In this document: in pieces, positions 1-7,596 of the stretch | How the letters are laid out: each line of letters begins with the position of its first letter | Numbering within the stretch: the stretch's first letter is position 1 | Source of the DNA: Mesoaciditoga sp964503355 | GTDB taxonomy: Bacteria > Thermotogota > Thermotogae > Mesoaciditogales > Mesoaciditogaceae | Direction: 5' to 3' | DNA length: 23,346 bases | Assembly: GCA_964503355.1 (NCBI GenBank) | Contig: CAZCZS010000020.1 | Span: forward strand, 1 to 23,346 | The notes under the pieces: generated by a model | Told to the model about the DNA's origin: nothing | Databases searched by the model: none | Seen by the model: the letters and a program-made list of their open reading frames with translations, nothing else | Translations under genes and position numbers: made by a program

Positions 1-1
1 C

Positions 2-724
2 AACGGCGTTTCTTTATCTGTGAGAAAAGGAGAAATAGTCGGAATAGCCGGTGTGGCCGGAAATGGTCAATCGGAATTGGTGGAAGCCATAACCGGTTTA
101 AGAAAGGTGGAAGATGGAAAGGTTATCTTTAAAGGGGTAGATATAACCAATTTTTCACCAAAAAAGAGACGTGACATGGGAATGGGTCATGTGCCGGAAG
201 ACAGGTTGAAAAGGGGAATGATAACCGCTTTCCCGATTTATTACAATTTCATTCTTGGTAAGCACGATGATCCGAAGTTTTGCGACGGGGCATTTTTGAA
301 GATCCCGGAGATTAAAAAATTTTCTGAGGAATTGGTTAAAGAATTCGATGTCAGGCCACCTATGATAAATCTTTATGGGGCGAATTTAAGCGGAGGAAAT
401 CAACAAAAGGTCATAATAGCAAGAGAAATTGCGTTCAATCCGGATTTTTTGGTTGTCTCCCAGCCAACTCGCGGATTGGATATAGGAGCCATAGAGTTCA
501 TTCACAAGACTATCATATCTATGAGAGATAAGGGAGTTGGAGTTCTGTTGATTTCAATGGAATTGGAAGAGATATTCTCTTTAAGCGATCGAATTTTGGT
601 GATGTACGAAGGTGAAATAATGGGTGAAGTAACGCCAGAAACAACCTCAACCGAGGAAGTGGGTTTGATGATGGCAGGTCATAGACTTGAGGATCTTCGT
701 GCTCAAGAAACGCAGGAGGTTTGA
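2..724 (+). CDS. ABC transporter ATP-binding protein, nucleoside/BMP-type, 5'-truncated
   Basis: This is the C-terminal part of a sugar/nucleoside-type ABC ATPase whose start lies before the window. The frame is open from base 2, so the GTG at 20 is internal and not a real start. What remains is the second nucleotide-binding domain of a two-domain ATPase (RbsA/YufO type). It shows a degenerate Walker A (GVAGNGQSE, with no GKS/T), the signature LSGGNQQK, and the Walker B region VVSQPTRGLDIGA. In that last motif the usual catalytic Glu is Gln, and the H-loop position reads SMELEEI with no His. Such asymmetry is usual for second domains of this family, so the first domain probably hydrolyses ATP. 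Two permeases follow directly. By family resemblance the transporter imports nucleosides or related compounds, and a BMP-family lipoprotein gene is expected upstream. The substrate is inferred, not shown. Confidence 0.93.
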   Translation, partial: NGVSLSVRKGEIVGIAGVAGNGQSELVEAITGLRKVEDGKVIFKGVDITNFSPKKRRDMGMGHVPEDRLKRGMITAFPIYYNFILGKHDDPKFCDGAFLKIPEIKKFSEELVKEFDVRPPMINLYGANLSGGNQQKVIIAREIAFNPDFLVVSQPTRGLDIGAIEFIHKTIISMRDKGVGVLLISMELEEIFSLSDRILVMYEGEIMGEVTPETTSTEEVGLMMAGHRLEDLRAQETQEV

Positions 725-726
725 AG

Positions 727-1785
727 ATGTCGAAATTAAAGAAATTCTACATGAATGACAAGATAATAGTTCCCATTATAGCCGTTGTGGTTTCTCTTTT
801 CATAGCGGCGATCGTCATGATTATGATCGGAAAGAATCCGTTGGTTGCTTACGGTGCCCTTCTTTACGGTGCTTTCGGAACTGAAGGAGCCCTTATAAAC
901 AACATAATGAAAGCCACTCCTTTGATATTGACCGGTCTCGCGGTGGGATTTGGATTCAGAGCTGGTCTTTTCAACATCGGTGCCAACGGTCAGCTTATAA
1001 TTGGTGCGTTGCTCGCTACGTACGTTGGTTCTCAAATGGCGACGTTTCCTTTTTATCTTTCGATTCCTTTGATGTTGGTCGTTGGAATGGTTGGAGGAGC
1101 TTTGTGGGCCGCCATAGCAGGATGGCTTAAAGTTGCCCGAGGAGCTCATGAAGTTATCACCACGATAATGCTCAATTACATAGCCGTTTTCATCGCAAAT
1201 TACGTTGTTAACGGACCTTTTCAAGCACCGGGGGGAGTTCCAAAATCTCCGGAGATAGCTTATTCCGCGAGGTTTCCAAATTTGGTAACAACGGGTGCAA
1301 CATGGCTAAGCGCGGGTATATTCGTAGCCTTAGCGGCAGTGGTGATCGTTTACATAATAATAGAAAAAACGAAAACGGGTTACGAAGTTAAGGCTGTTGG
1401 ATTCAATCCTTACGCCGCAGAGTACGGAGGTATAAGCATAGCAAAAAACACCGTTTTGGCCATGGCGATAAGCGGAGCTTTGGCTGGTCTCGCAGGAACG
1501 ATGCAGGTTATGGGTGTTTATTACAGGTATCTCGGCTCTTTGGGAGGTAGCATGGGATTTGATGGTATCACCATAGCGTTGATAGGACAAAACGATCCCA
1601 TAGGAATAGCTTTTGCCGCTTTTCTGATTTCTTCTATAAGAGCCGGTTCAAATCAGATGCAGATAGCCGGCGTTTCGAAGAATATAGTCATAATAATTCA
1701 GGGTATTATCATCTTTTTGGTCGCAGCCAACAGGTTGGTAAAGACGTTTATGTTTTGGAAAAACAAAGGAGTTGAAGAAGCATGA
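727..1785 (+). CDS. ABC transporter permease 1, nucleoside/BMP-type
   Basis: This is an integral membrane subunit of about 352 residues, with eight to ten hydrophobic segments, of the BPD_transp_2 family (YufP-like). Family features include the N-terminal KNPLVAYGALLYGAFGT stretch and the central TGYEVKAVGFNPYAAEYGGIS cytoplasmic loop, which contacts the ATPase in this family. The frame opens at a TTG at 721, but AGGAGGT at 714-720 is six bases before the ATG at 727. I therefore place the start at 727, two bases after the ATPase stop. It overlaps the second permease by ATGA. It should form the channel as a heterodimer with that protein. The assignment to family is firm; the exact substrate is not. 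Confidence 0.93.
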   Translation: MSKLKKFYMNDKIIVPIIAVVVSLFIAAIVMIMIGKNPLVAYGALLYGAFGTEGALINNIMKATPLILTGLAVGFGFRAGLFNIGANGQLIIGALLATYVGSQMATFPFYLSIPLMLVVGMVGGALWAAIAGWLKVARGAHEVITTIMLNYIAVFIANYVVNGPFQAPGGVPKSPEIAYSARFPNLVTTGATWLSAGIFVALAAVVIVYIIIEKTKTGYEVKAVGFNPYAAEYGGISIAKNTVLAMAISGALAGLAGTMQVMGVYYRYLGSLGGSMGFDGITIALIGQNDPIGIAFAAFLISSIRAGSNQMQIAGVSKNIVIIIQGIIIFLVAANRLVKTFMFWKNKGVEEA

Positions 1786-2741
1786 ACGCTTGGGTTCAAG
1801 CCATCATAAATGTTTTCATAAATCCTATTTTTTATCGTTCCACGCTTAACCAGTCCACTCCTCTCATCTTCGCCGCCCTTGGAGGAGTTTACAGTGAAAC
1901 AACCGGTGTGGTTAACATCGCCTTGGAAGGAATAATGCTCATGGGTGCTTTTGGCGGCGTTGTTGGAAGTTATTTTACCGGAAATCCTTGGTATGGATTA
2001 GCCTTAGCTTTGCTTTTAGGAGTTTCAATGGCCGCTTTGCACGCTTGGGCTTCCATAAGATATGCTGGAGATCAAATCATAAGTGGTACGGCCATAATAT
2101 TACTCGCTCAGGGAATTACGGGATTTTCTTTGGTTGAATTATTTGGTAAACCGGGTTCCACCGATCTGGTGAGATCGATACCTCTCATAAATCTCGGTTC
2201 GTTCGAAAAGGTACCTTTCTTTGGAAAAATAGTTGGTTCCCTTTCTCCCCTTGTTTACATAGCTTTTGCTTCTGTCATATTCAGTTGGTATTTGATATAC
2301 AAAACGAAACTTGGTTTGAGAATGAGATCTGTTGGTAACAATCCGGAAGCCGCGGATACGTTGGGTGTTAACGTTTACAACATCAGGTATTTTGGTGTCT
2401 TGATGAGTGGTGTCTTCGCTGCGTTGGGCGGTGCCTTTTTAAGTATAGGCGAACTTGGACAATTCACTGAAAACATGTCCAATGGTCGTGGATTTATAGC
2501 CTTGGCAGCCATGATAATAGGTAATTGGAGTCCAACTGGAGCCATGTGGGCTGCCATCTTGTTTGGAGCAGCTTCGGCTTTTAACGACCAACTTCAAAGT
2601 CAGGGAGTGCTCCACTTGGCAACGAATACCCAATACCTTTTTGGAATGATCCCTTACATTCTCACCTTGATAGTGGTTGGTGGGTTCGTTGGAAAGAGTA
2701 GAGCACCTAGCGCTGACGGCATTCCTTACATAAAAGATTAA
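1782..2741 (+). CDS. ABC transporter permease 2, nucleoside/BMP-type
   Basis: This is the second permease (319 residues, YufQ-like) of the same importer. It begins at the ATG of an ATGA overlap with permease 1, so translation is probably coupled. Near the N-terminus is STPLIFAALGGVYSETTGV followed by NIALEGIMLMGAF, typical of this permease class. The cytoplasmic loop KTKLGLRMRSVGNNPEAADTLGVNV aligns with the equivalent loop of permease 1, as expected for paralogous halves of a heterodimer. Several long hydrophobic helices cover the rest, and the tail is short and hydrophilic. With the preceding ATPase and an upstream binding lipoprotein (not in view) it would make a complete importer. Confidence 0.93.
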   Translation: MNAWVQAIINVFINPIFYRSTLNQSTPLIFAALGGVYSETTGVVNIALEGIMLMGAFGGVVGSYFTGNPWYGLALALLLGVSMAALHAWASIRYAGDQIISGTAIILLAQGITGFSLVELFGKPGSTDLVRSIPLINLGSFEKVPFFGKIVGSLSPLVYIAFASVIFSWYLIYKTKLGLRMRSVGNNPEAADTLGVNVYNIRYFGVLMSGVFAALGGAFLSIGELGQFTENMSNGRGFIALAAMIIGNWSPTGAMWAAILFGAASAFNDQLQSQGVLHLATNTQYLFGMIPYILTLIVVGGFVGKSRAPSADGIPYIKD

Positions 2742-2744
2742 AGA

Positions 2745-3980
2745 TTGGAACTTGATGCCACCATGAAGGAAGAAGATGAAAAACTAAAAGCAGCTTTGGA
2801 ATTGAAAAAGCAAATAGAAAAAGATCTCGGATTGAAAAAAAAAGAAAGCGTAACTAATCATACTCCTCTTTCAATCCGAGCTTCTTCTTACAATTTGGAT
2901 TTCACGAAATTATCAACTTTTAGCGATCTGTACGATTTGTCGGATTTCGATGTGAGTGATGAAAAGATCGCGGCGATGATGGAGAGTCACGATTTCAAAA
3001 GTAAAGAGGATTTCATCTTGTATTTGAAAGAAAAATACGATGTTCTTGTGGACTCATTGAAAGAAAGAAATGATGAAAGATCCATGTACAATCTCTTCAT
3101 CACGTTGATGAGCAAAGGCGATGTGAAAAGAGCTTTAGAAACTGCCATAAAGCTTAAAAGCGATCATTCGGCTTCACCTTTGAGTTATTTGGCACTTGCC
3201 CATGTGCTCTTTTTTTTGGAAGATGAACGCTGGGAAGATGCTTTTAAAACGTACATCTCAATGAGCAAAGACAAAATGGCCAGCTTCATTTGGGAAGTTT
3301 TCAAGGGAAACGATGATGTGAAATTTCCAAGGATTTCGTCCAGAAAATACCTGTTGGATGTTGGAATGCTTTTCGTGCCTAAAAATCCTTTTCCAAGAGA
3401 AATCCTTATGGAGAGGATATGTGCTAGAACGTACAATCCTTGTGGAAATGCGTTTTGCAAGCTTGTAAGTGTTAAAAATGGTGCCAACGTAAACGAAGAA
3501 ATCACAAATTCATACTGTTACATGGAAAGATACGTGAAATCTCTTGCACTTTACATGAAAGGTGAATATTCGAAAGCATTGCTCGCCTTGCCGAAGATAA
3601 AAGATCCGAATTTTCTTTATTTTGAAGCGCTATGCCATTACTCTTTGGATGAACCTGATGGCTTTAACGCCATGATAAAGGAGATAAACAAGATAGATCC
3701 TCATGCGTTTTTTTACCTTTCAATTTCCAGCGATGTGGTTAAATCTTTTGGTTTGGCCGAGGAAAGTTCAGCACTGTTGAAAGTCTCACCTTTGAAGCTT
3801 GGTGAGGATTACTATTCATCTTTGAGAAAATTGATGTTCGAAGTCGCGAAAGTGAGAGGATATTCACCATCAAGGATGAATTTTGGAATGAAGATAAGAA
3901 GATATCACGTTGTGAGAGCGTTTTTCGGCTACAGAAGCTGTAAGGGTATAAGCGTTGCGCGTTCTTCAAACGTGTCTTAA
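2745..3980 (+). CDS. unrecognised helical-repeat (TPR-like) cytoplasmic protein with cysteine cluster
   Basis: I do not recognise this 411-residue protein. There is no signal peptide or membrane segment. The first 35 residues are highly charged and Lys/Glu-rich, probably a helix. Residues about 112-175 and 260-335 look like degenerate tetratricopeptide repeats, with alternating amphipathic helices such as GDVKRALETAIKLK and YMKGEYSKALLAL. Between them lie three closely spaced cysteines (C226, C233, C238 in CARTYNPCGNAFCK) and a fourth at C258, which could bind metal. The C-terminus is basic. The frame begins with TTG at 2745, three bases after the permease stop; an ATG at 2763 is equally possible, because neither has a convincing Shine-Dalgarno. 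Its place between importer and catabolic genes suggests a role tied to them, but no function can be assigned. Confidence 0.8.
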   Translation: MELDATMKEEDEKLKAALELKKQIEKDLGLKKKESVTNHTPLSIRASSYNLDFTKLSTFSDLYDLSDFDVSDEKIAAMMESHDFKSKEDFILYLKEKYDVLVDSLKERNDERSMYNLFITLMSKGDVKRALETAIKLKSDHSASPLSYLALAHVLFFLEDERWEDAFKTYISMSKDKMASFIWEVFKGNDDVKFPRISSRKYLLDVGMLFVPKNPFPREILMERICARTYNPCGNAFCKLVSVKNGANVNEEITNSYCYMERYVKSLALYMKGEYSKALLALPKIKDPNFLYFEALCHYSLDEPDGFNAMIKEINKIDPHAFFYLSISSDVVKSFGLAEESSALLKVSPLKLGEDYYSSLRKLMFEVAKVRGYSPSRMNFGMKIRRYHVVRAFFGYRSCKGISVARSSNVS

Positions 3981-4002
3981 AATAAAGAGGTGATTTTGAA
4001 AA

Positions 4003-4548
4003 ATGACGAGAGATGAAGCCATAAAAATCGTGAGAGAACACGTTTCTTCCCGGAATCTTGTGAACCATATGATAGCCACGGGAGCCGTGATGAAAGCTTT
4101 GGCAAAAAGGTTAAATGAGGATGAATCCATGTGGGAAATCGCCGGTATTCTTCACGATTACGATTATCCGGAAACCAAGGAAAAACCCGAAGAACATGGA
4201 TTGGTGAGCGTGGAACTCTTGAAAAAGTACGATCTCCCGCAAGACGTTTACGATGCGATACTGGCACATTGCGGTAAAAAAACGCGCGAGAAAAAGATAG
4301 AAAAGGCCATTTACGCCGCCGATCCGACAACCGGTTTCATAGTTGCGGCCGCTTTGATTAGGCCCGAAAAGAAATTGGAAATAGTGGATGTGAAATTCCT
4401 ACTTAAGAGATTCAAAGAAAAATCTTTTGCAAAAGGGGCTAGTCGTGAACAGATGGCATCTTCTTCTGAACTTGGATTGAGCTTGGAAGAATTCTACGAT
4501 ATATCCCTTAAGGCCATGAAAGAAATTCATGAGGAACTTGGACTTTAA
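4003..4548 (+). CDS. HD-domain metal-dependent phosphohydrolase
   Basis: This 181-residue protein belongs to the HD superfamily of metal-dependent phosphohydrolases. Visible candidate metal ligands are H22 (LVNHMIATG), the H51-D52 pair in GILHDYDYP, and D107 in YAADPTTGF; H65 and H89 may also contribute. This H...HD...H...D order matches the small stand-alone HDIG-type proteins. The ATG at 4003 has AGAGGTG about ten bases upstream. It sits 22 bases after the unknown protein and 28 bases before deoC, so it is probably in the same operon. Members of this fold hydrolyse nucleotides and other phosphomonoesters. In this context a nucleotide-cleaning role is plausible, but the substrate cannot be read from the sequence. 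Confidence 0.87.
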   Translation: MTRDEAIKIVREHVSSRNLVNHMIATGAVMKALAKRLNEDESMWEIAGILHDYDYPETKEKPEEHGLVSVELLKKYDLPQDVYDAILAHCGKKTREKKIEKAIYAADPTTGFIVAAALIRPEKKLEIVDVKFLLKRFKEKSFAKGASREQMASSSELGLSLEEFYDISLKAMKEIHEELGL

Positions 4549-4576
4549 CGTATTTGATGCAAGGGAGTGAACGAGT

Positions 4577-5302
4577 ATGGATTTGACGGAAAAGATAAAC
4601 AACGAGATAATAAGGACTAAAGGTTTCATCTTTACGCCCTCGAGCAAAGTCGCAACGCGTGAAGAAATAGCCTCTATGATCGATCACACTTTACTTGCTC
4701 CAGACGCTACGAATTCCCAAATAGAACAGTTATGTATAGAGGCTGTGAAATACTCATTTCATTCCGTCTGTGTAAATCCGGTGAACGTTCCACTGGCTTC
4801 GAAAAAGCTTGCCGGTTCTTCGATCAAAATTGCAAGTGTAGTCGCTTTTCCATTCGGCGCCACTTCACCTTCTGTAAAAGCCGCGGAAACGAGATGGGTT
4901 ATAGAGCACGGAGCGGATGAAATAGACATGGTTATGAACATCGGAGCTTTAAAAGAAGAAAGATATGAAGATGTCTTTGAAGATATAAAAGCCGTTGTTT
5001 CAAGCGCAAACGGCAAAATCGTAAAGGTTATAATAGAAACCGCACTTTTGAATTTCGAGCAAAAAGTGGCGGCTTGTGTTATAGCGAAAGAAGCAGGAGC
5101 TAATTTCGTTAAAACTTCAACCGGTTATTCAAAAGGTGGAGCCAAAGCAGAGGATGTGGCGCTTATGAAATTCGTGGTTGGAGAAGAAATGGAGGTAAAA
5201 GCGTCAGGAGGGATTCATTCGTTTGAAGATGCGCTGGAAATGTTCCGTGCTGGCGCAACGAGAATAGGAGCTTCCCATTCTGTGGATATAGTGACGAAAT
5301 GA
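4577..5302 (+). CDS. deoC: deoxyribose-phosphate aldolase
   Basis: This is a class I aldolase that splits 2-deoxyribose-5-phosphate into acetaldehyde and glyceraldehyde-3-phosphate, the last step of deoxynucleoside breakdown. The TIM-barrel landmarks are all present. They are MIDHTLL near residue 34, the proton-relay Asp D117 in DEIDMVMN, the Schiff-base Lys K179 in NFVKTSTGY, and the second catalytic Lys K208 in VKASGGI. A phosphate-binding turn follows near the C-terminus (RIGASHSV). The length of 241 residues is normal, with about 30 extra at the N-terminus as in thermophilic homologues. The start ATG at 4577 has GGGAG nine bases upstream. It lies in one run with the nucleoside-type importer, which supports the pathway. 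Confidence 0.97.
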   Translation: MDLTEKINNEIIRTKGFIFTPSSKVATREEIASMIDHTLLAPDATNSQIEQLCIEAVKYSFHSVCVNPVNVPLASKKLAGSSIKIASVVAFPFGATSPSVKAAETRWVIEHGADEIDMVMNIGALKEERYEDVFEDIKAVVSSANGKIVKVIIETALLNFEQKVAACVIAKEAGANFVKTSTGYSKGGAKAEDVALMKFVVGEEMEVKASGGIHSFEDALEMFRAGATRIGASHSVDIVTK

Positions 5303-5334
5303 AAGATCATTCCTCAAAAAGAGGTGGTGAATTC

Positions 5335-5943
5335 ATGAAGATATCGGAAATGACGGTCAAACAGTTCGTGGATGAAGTGGCGTCTAAATCGCCAACCCCA
5401 GGTGGTGGAGCGGTGGGAGCGACCGTCGCGGCACTTGGTGCTGCCCTTATACAGATGGTGGCCAATCTCACACTTGGAAAAAAAGGTTATGAAGACTACG
5501 AAGCTGAAATGGAGAGGGTGGTTGCCGAAGCGGATTACAGAAGAAATAAACTCTTGGAAAGCGCCGACGATGATATAAAGGCATTCGATGAGGTTATGAA
5601 AGCCTTAAAACTTCCAAAAAACACACCCGAAGAAAAGGAAGAGCGAAAGATCAAGCTGCAAGAGAGTTTGAAGAAAGCTTGTGAAGTGCCTTACGAATTG
5701 GCGAGGGAGATTTCAAAGCTCTGTCCCCTCGCAGAGTCGGTAGCCAAGTTCGGAAACAAAAATGCTCATAGCGACGCTGAAAGTGCCGTGGCGCTTTTGG
5801 AAGCTGCTTTTGCATGCGCGTTGGCAAATGTGGAGATAAATCTCAAATCCATAAAAGATGAAGAATTCGTCTCATCAATGCGCGAAGCCGTGTCAGAACT
5901 CAAAGGAAAGATCGACAATTGTATCTCAAATTGTAAGCGATAA
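5335..5943 (+). CDS. cyclodeaminase/cyclohydrolase family protein (FTCD_C/FchA-like)
   Basis: This is a small helical enzyme-family protein of the formiminotransferase-cyclodeaminase C-terminal domain, related to methenyltetrahydrofolate cyclohydrolase FchA. It begins with MTVKQFVDEVASKSPTPGGG, where the PTPGGGAVGA turn (residues 20-29) marks the folate site. It ends with a SDAESAVALLEAAF helix (146-159) and a following ANVEINL. The open frame extends to 5299, overlapping deoC by ATGA. However, GAGGTG at 5321-5326 lies eight bases before the ATG at 5335, and family members start there, giving 202 residues. In folate metabolism these enzymes convert 5-formimino- or 5,10-methenyl-tetrahydrofolate. 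Why it follows deoC is not obvious from the sequence. The choice between cyclodeaminase and cyclohydrolase is open. Confidence 0.9.
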   Translation: MKISEMTVKQFVDEVASKSPTPGGGAVGATVAALGAALIQMVANLTLGKKGYEDYEAEMERVVAEADYRRNKLLESADDDIKAFDEVMKALKLPKNTPEEKEERKIKLQESLKKACEVPYELAREISKLCPLAESVAKFGNKNAHSDAESAVALLEAAFACALANVEINLKSIKDEEFVSSMREAVSELKGKIDNCISNCKR

Positions 5944-5956
5944 ACGCATCCCAACG

Positions 5957-5976
5957 CACGTTGATTTGATAACGTG
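5957..5976. repeat. inverted repeat after the nucleoside operon
   Basis: CACGTT and AACGTG face each other across an eight-base loop, giving a perfect six-base-pair stem 13 bases after the cyclodeaminase-family stop. No T-run follows, so it is not a clear intrinsic terminator. It could be a weak terminator or RNA 3'-end structure for the upstream operon, or an operator-like site upstream of the secG promoter. Confidence 0.4.
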
Positions 5977-6032
5977 TCAACTGAACATTCCTTAGGATCG
6001 TTATGGGCCTTTCTAAATTTTATTCTTAGATG

Positions 6033-6063
6033 TTAAAGTAATTGGAAGCTTTTTTGATATAAT
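6033..6063 (+). promoter_or_regulatory. sigma70-type promoter for secG-tyrS
   Basis: A perfect -10 TATAAT lies at 6058-6063, preceded by TG plus one base (extended -10). The only -35 candidate is TTAAAG at 6033-6038 with a long 19-base spacer, so the extended -10 probably does most of the work. It sits about 40 bases before the secG start. Confidence 0.65.
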
Positions 6064-6104
6064 ATCGACAAATCGAAGATCTATTGGGAAGGGAGGAAAC
6101 GAAA

Positions 6105-6350
6105 TTGGGAATCATGTTACTCATAGTTATAGCCATCTACATAGCCGTGTCCGTGGGACTTATATGGAGCGTTATGATGCAGATGTCAAAGCATGCCGGA
6201 CTGGGTGGTGCCTTTGGTTCCGGATCTCTTTACACGGTTTTTGGAAGAGAAAAAGGTCTTGATACACTTGGAAAGGTCACACTCACCTTGGCCATAACTT
6301 TCATGGTTTTAAGTATTATCGTCGCATACCTTATAAACCTTCCACATTGA
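6105..6350 (+). CDS. secG: protein translocase subunit SecG
   Basis: This small inner-membrane protein (81 residues) is part of the SecYEG preprotein channel. It shows two membrane helices, the first at residues 3-24 and the second in the last 25 residues. The conserved cytoplasmic linker between them reads GLGGAFGSGS then TVFGREKGLDTLGKVT, the hallmark of SecG. The open frame could begin at a TTG at 6084. But GGGAGG at 6091-6096 is correctly spaced (eight bases) for the TTG at 6105, which I choose; the ATG at 6114 is too far. It is the first gene after the promoter near 6058 and is followed by tyrS after 13 bases. Confidence 0.92.
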   Translation: MGIMLLIVIAIYIAVSVGLIWSVMMQMSKHAGLGGAFGSGSLYTVFGREKGLDTLGKVTLTLAITFMVLSIIVAYLINLPH

Positions 6351-6363
6351 GTAAGGGGGAAGT

Positions 6364-7548
6364 ATGTTAAGCGCTGAAGAACAATTGAAGATATTGAAAA
6401 GAAACGTTGAAGAGCTCATAAGCGAAAAGGAGCTGTTGGAACGCCTCAAAAGCGGAAAACCTTTACGGGTGAAATTAGGCGTGGATCCGTCGCGTCCCGA
6501 TCTTCATCTGGGCCACGCGGTGGTTCTCAGAAAGCTGAGGGAATTTCAAGATTTAGGGCATATTGTCGTCCTGATAATAGGGGATTTCACGGCCAGAATA
6601 GGAGACCCGTCAGGTCGTTCAAAAACGCGCCCCATGCTTTCTGCTGAACAGGCAAAAGAAAACGCGATTTCTTATCAACAGCAAGCCTTCAAAATTTTGG
6701 ACAGATCGAAAACGGAGCTGCGCTTTAATTCCGAATGGTTGGAGCCGTTGAATTTTGAAGATGTTATAAGACTGGCCGCGAAATACACGGTTGCCAGAAT
6801 GCTCGAAAGAGACGATTTTGAAAAACGCTATCAAAGTGGTGAACCGATAAGCATAGCGGAATTTTTGTATCCCATCGCTCAAGCTTACGACTCCGTTGCG
6901 GTTAAAGCGGATGTTGAAATGGGAGGAACAGATCAGAAATTCAACTTGCTTGTTGGAAGAAAATATCAAGAAGAGTTCGGACAAAAACCCCAAATAGTCA
7001 TGACGATGCCTTTGATAGAAGGAACGGACGGTACTTTGAAGATGTCGAAAAGCTACAACAACTACGTGGCCATAAATGACACACCTCAAGATATATATGG
7101 AAAGATAATGTCCATTCCAGATACCCTCATGTTCAAATACGCCAGACTGTTAACGGATTTGGACGTTGAAAAAGCGGAAAAAGATGTCAAAGATGAAAAA
7201 TTGCATCCTATGGATTTCAAGAAAAAGCTGGCCTTTGAGATAACGAAATGGCTGTACGATGAAGAAGAGGCAAAGAAAGCTGAAAACTACTTCGTCTCCA
7301 CTTTTTCAAAAAAAGAGACTCCAAAAGAGATCAAAGAAATCGAAGGAAAGAACGGCATAAAACTTTCACAATTTTTGAAAGAGATAGGCGCCACTTCGTC
7401 GGCGAGCGAAGCTAAAAGACTTATAAAACAAGGCGGTGTGAAGATAAATAACACGCCGGTTAAAGATCCGTTTTTCGTGACCAATTTCAAAGGCGGAGAA
7501 ATTTTAAGAGTGGGAAAGTTGAAATTCTACAAGGTTAAGATCTCTTAA
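6364..7548 (+). CDS. tyrS: tyrosyl-tRNA synthetase
   Basis: This class I aminoacyl-tRNA synthetase (394 residues) charges tRNA-Tyr in the cytoplasm. The HIGH motif is HLGH at residues 48-51 in the context PDLHLGHAVVLRKL, and the KMSKS motif is intact at 226-230. The last 65 residues form an S4 RNA-binding domain containing GATSSASEAKRLIKQGGVKI. The motif context (LRKLREFQDLGH) resembles the TyrZ-type subgroup rather than the E. coli type. AAGGGGGA at 6353-6360 precedes the ATG at 6364. It is the second gene of a two-gene unit with secG, and no clear terminator follows before the omp-alpha promoter. Confidence 0.97.
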   Translation: MLSAEEQLKILKRNVEELISEKELLERLKSGKPLRVKLGVDPSRPDLHLGHAVVLRKLREFQDLGHIVVLIIGDFTARIGDPSGRSKTRPMLSAEQAKENAISYQQQAFKILDRSKTELRFNSEWLEPLNFEDVIRLAAKYTVARMLERDDFEKRYQSGEPISIAEFLYPIAQAYDSVAVKADVEMGGTDQKFNLLVGRKYQEEFGQKPQIVMTMPLIEGTDGTLKMSKSYNNYVAINDTPQDIYGKIMSIPDTLMFKYARLLTDLDVEKAEKDVKDEKLHPMDFKKKLAFEITKWLYDEEEAKKAENYFVSTFSKKETPKEIKEIEGKNGIKLSQFLKEIGATSSASEAKRLIKQGGVKINNTPVKDPFFVTNFKGGEILRVGKLKFYKVKIS

Positions 7549-7551
7549 CCC

Positions 7552-7580
7552 TTGAAATCATCAATATGTGATGGTATAAT
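7552..7580 (+). promoter_or_regulatory. strong sigma70-type promoter for the omp genes
   Basis: TTGAAA at 7552-7557 and TATAAT at 7575-7580 are separated by exactly 17 bases, and TGG precedes the -10. This is the closest match to consensus in the window, fitting an abundant envelope protein. The spacer itself contains CATCA and TGATG facing each other across five bases, a possible operator. Transcription should start near 7587, leaving a leader of about 100 bases. Confidence 0.85.
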
Positions 7581-7596
7581 TCTAAATTGATGGGAT

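Noticed and set aside
736..1224. Minus-strand frame of 162 residues opposite the first permease
   Set aside because: Low-complexity basic composition, no ribosome site, and fully antisense to a clear membrane protein gene.
3185..3210. TGGCAC-TTGCCC as a sigma54 -24/-12 promoter
   Set aside because: GG and GC are not ten bases apart and the site lies inside a coding region.
6042..6047. TTGGAA as the -35 for the secG promoter
   Set aside because: Only ten bases separate it from TATAAT, too short for sigma70.
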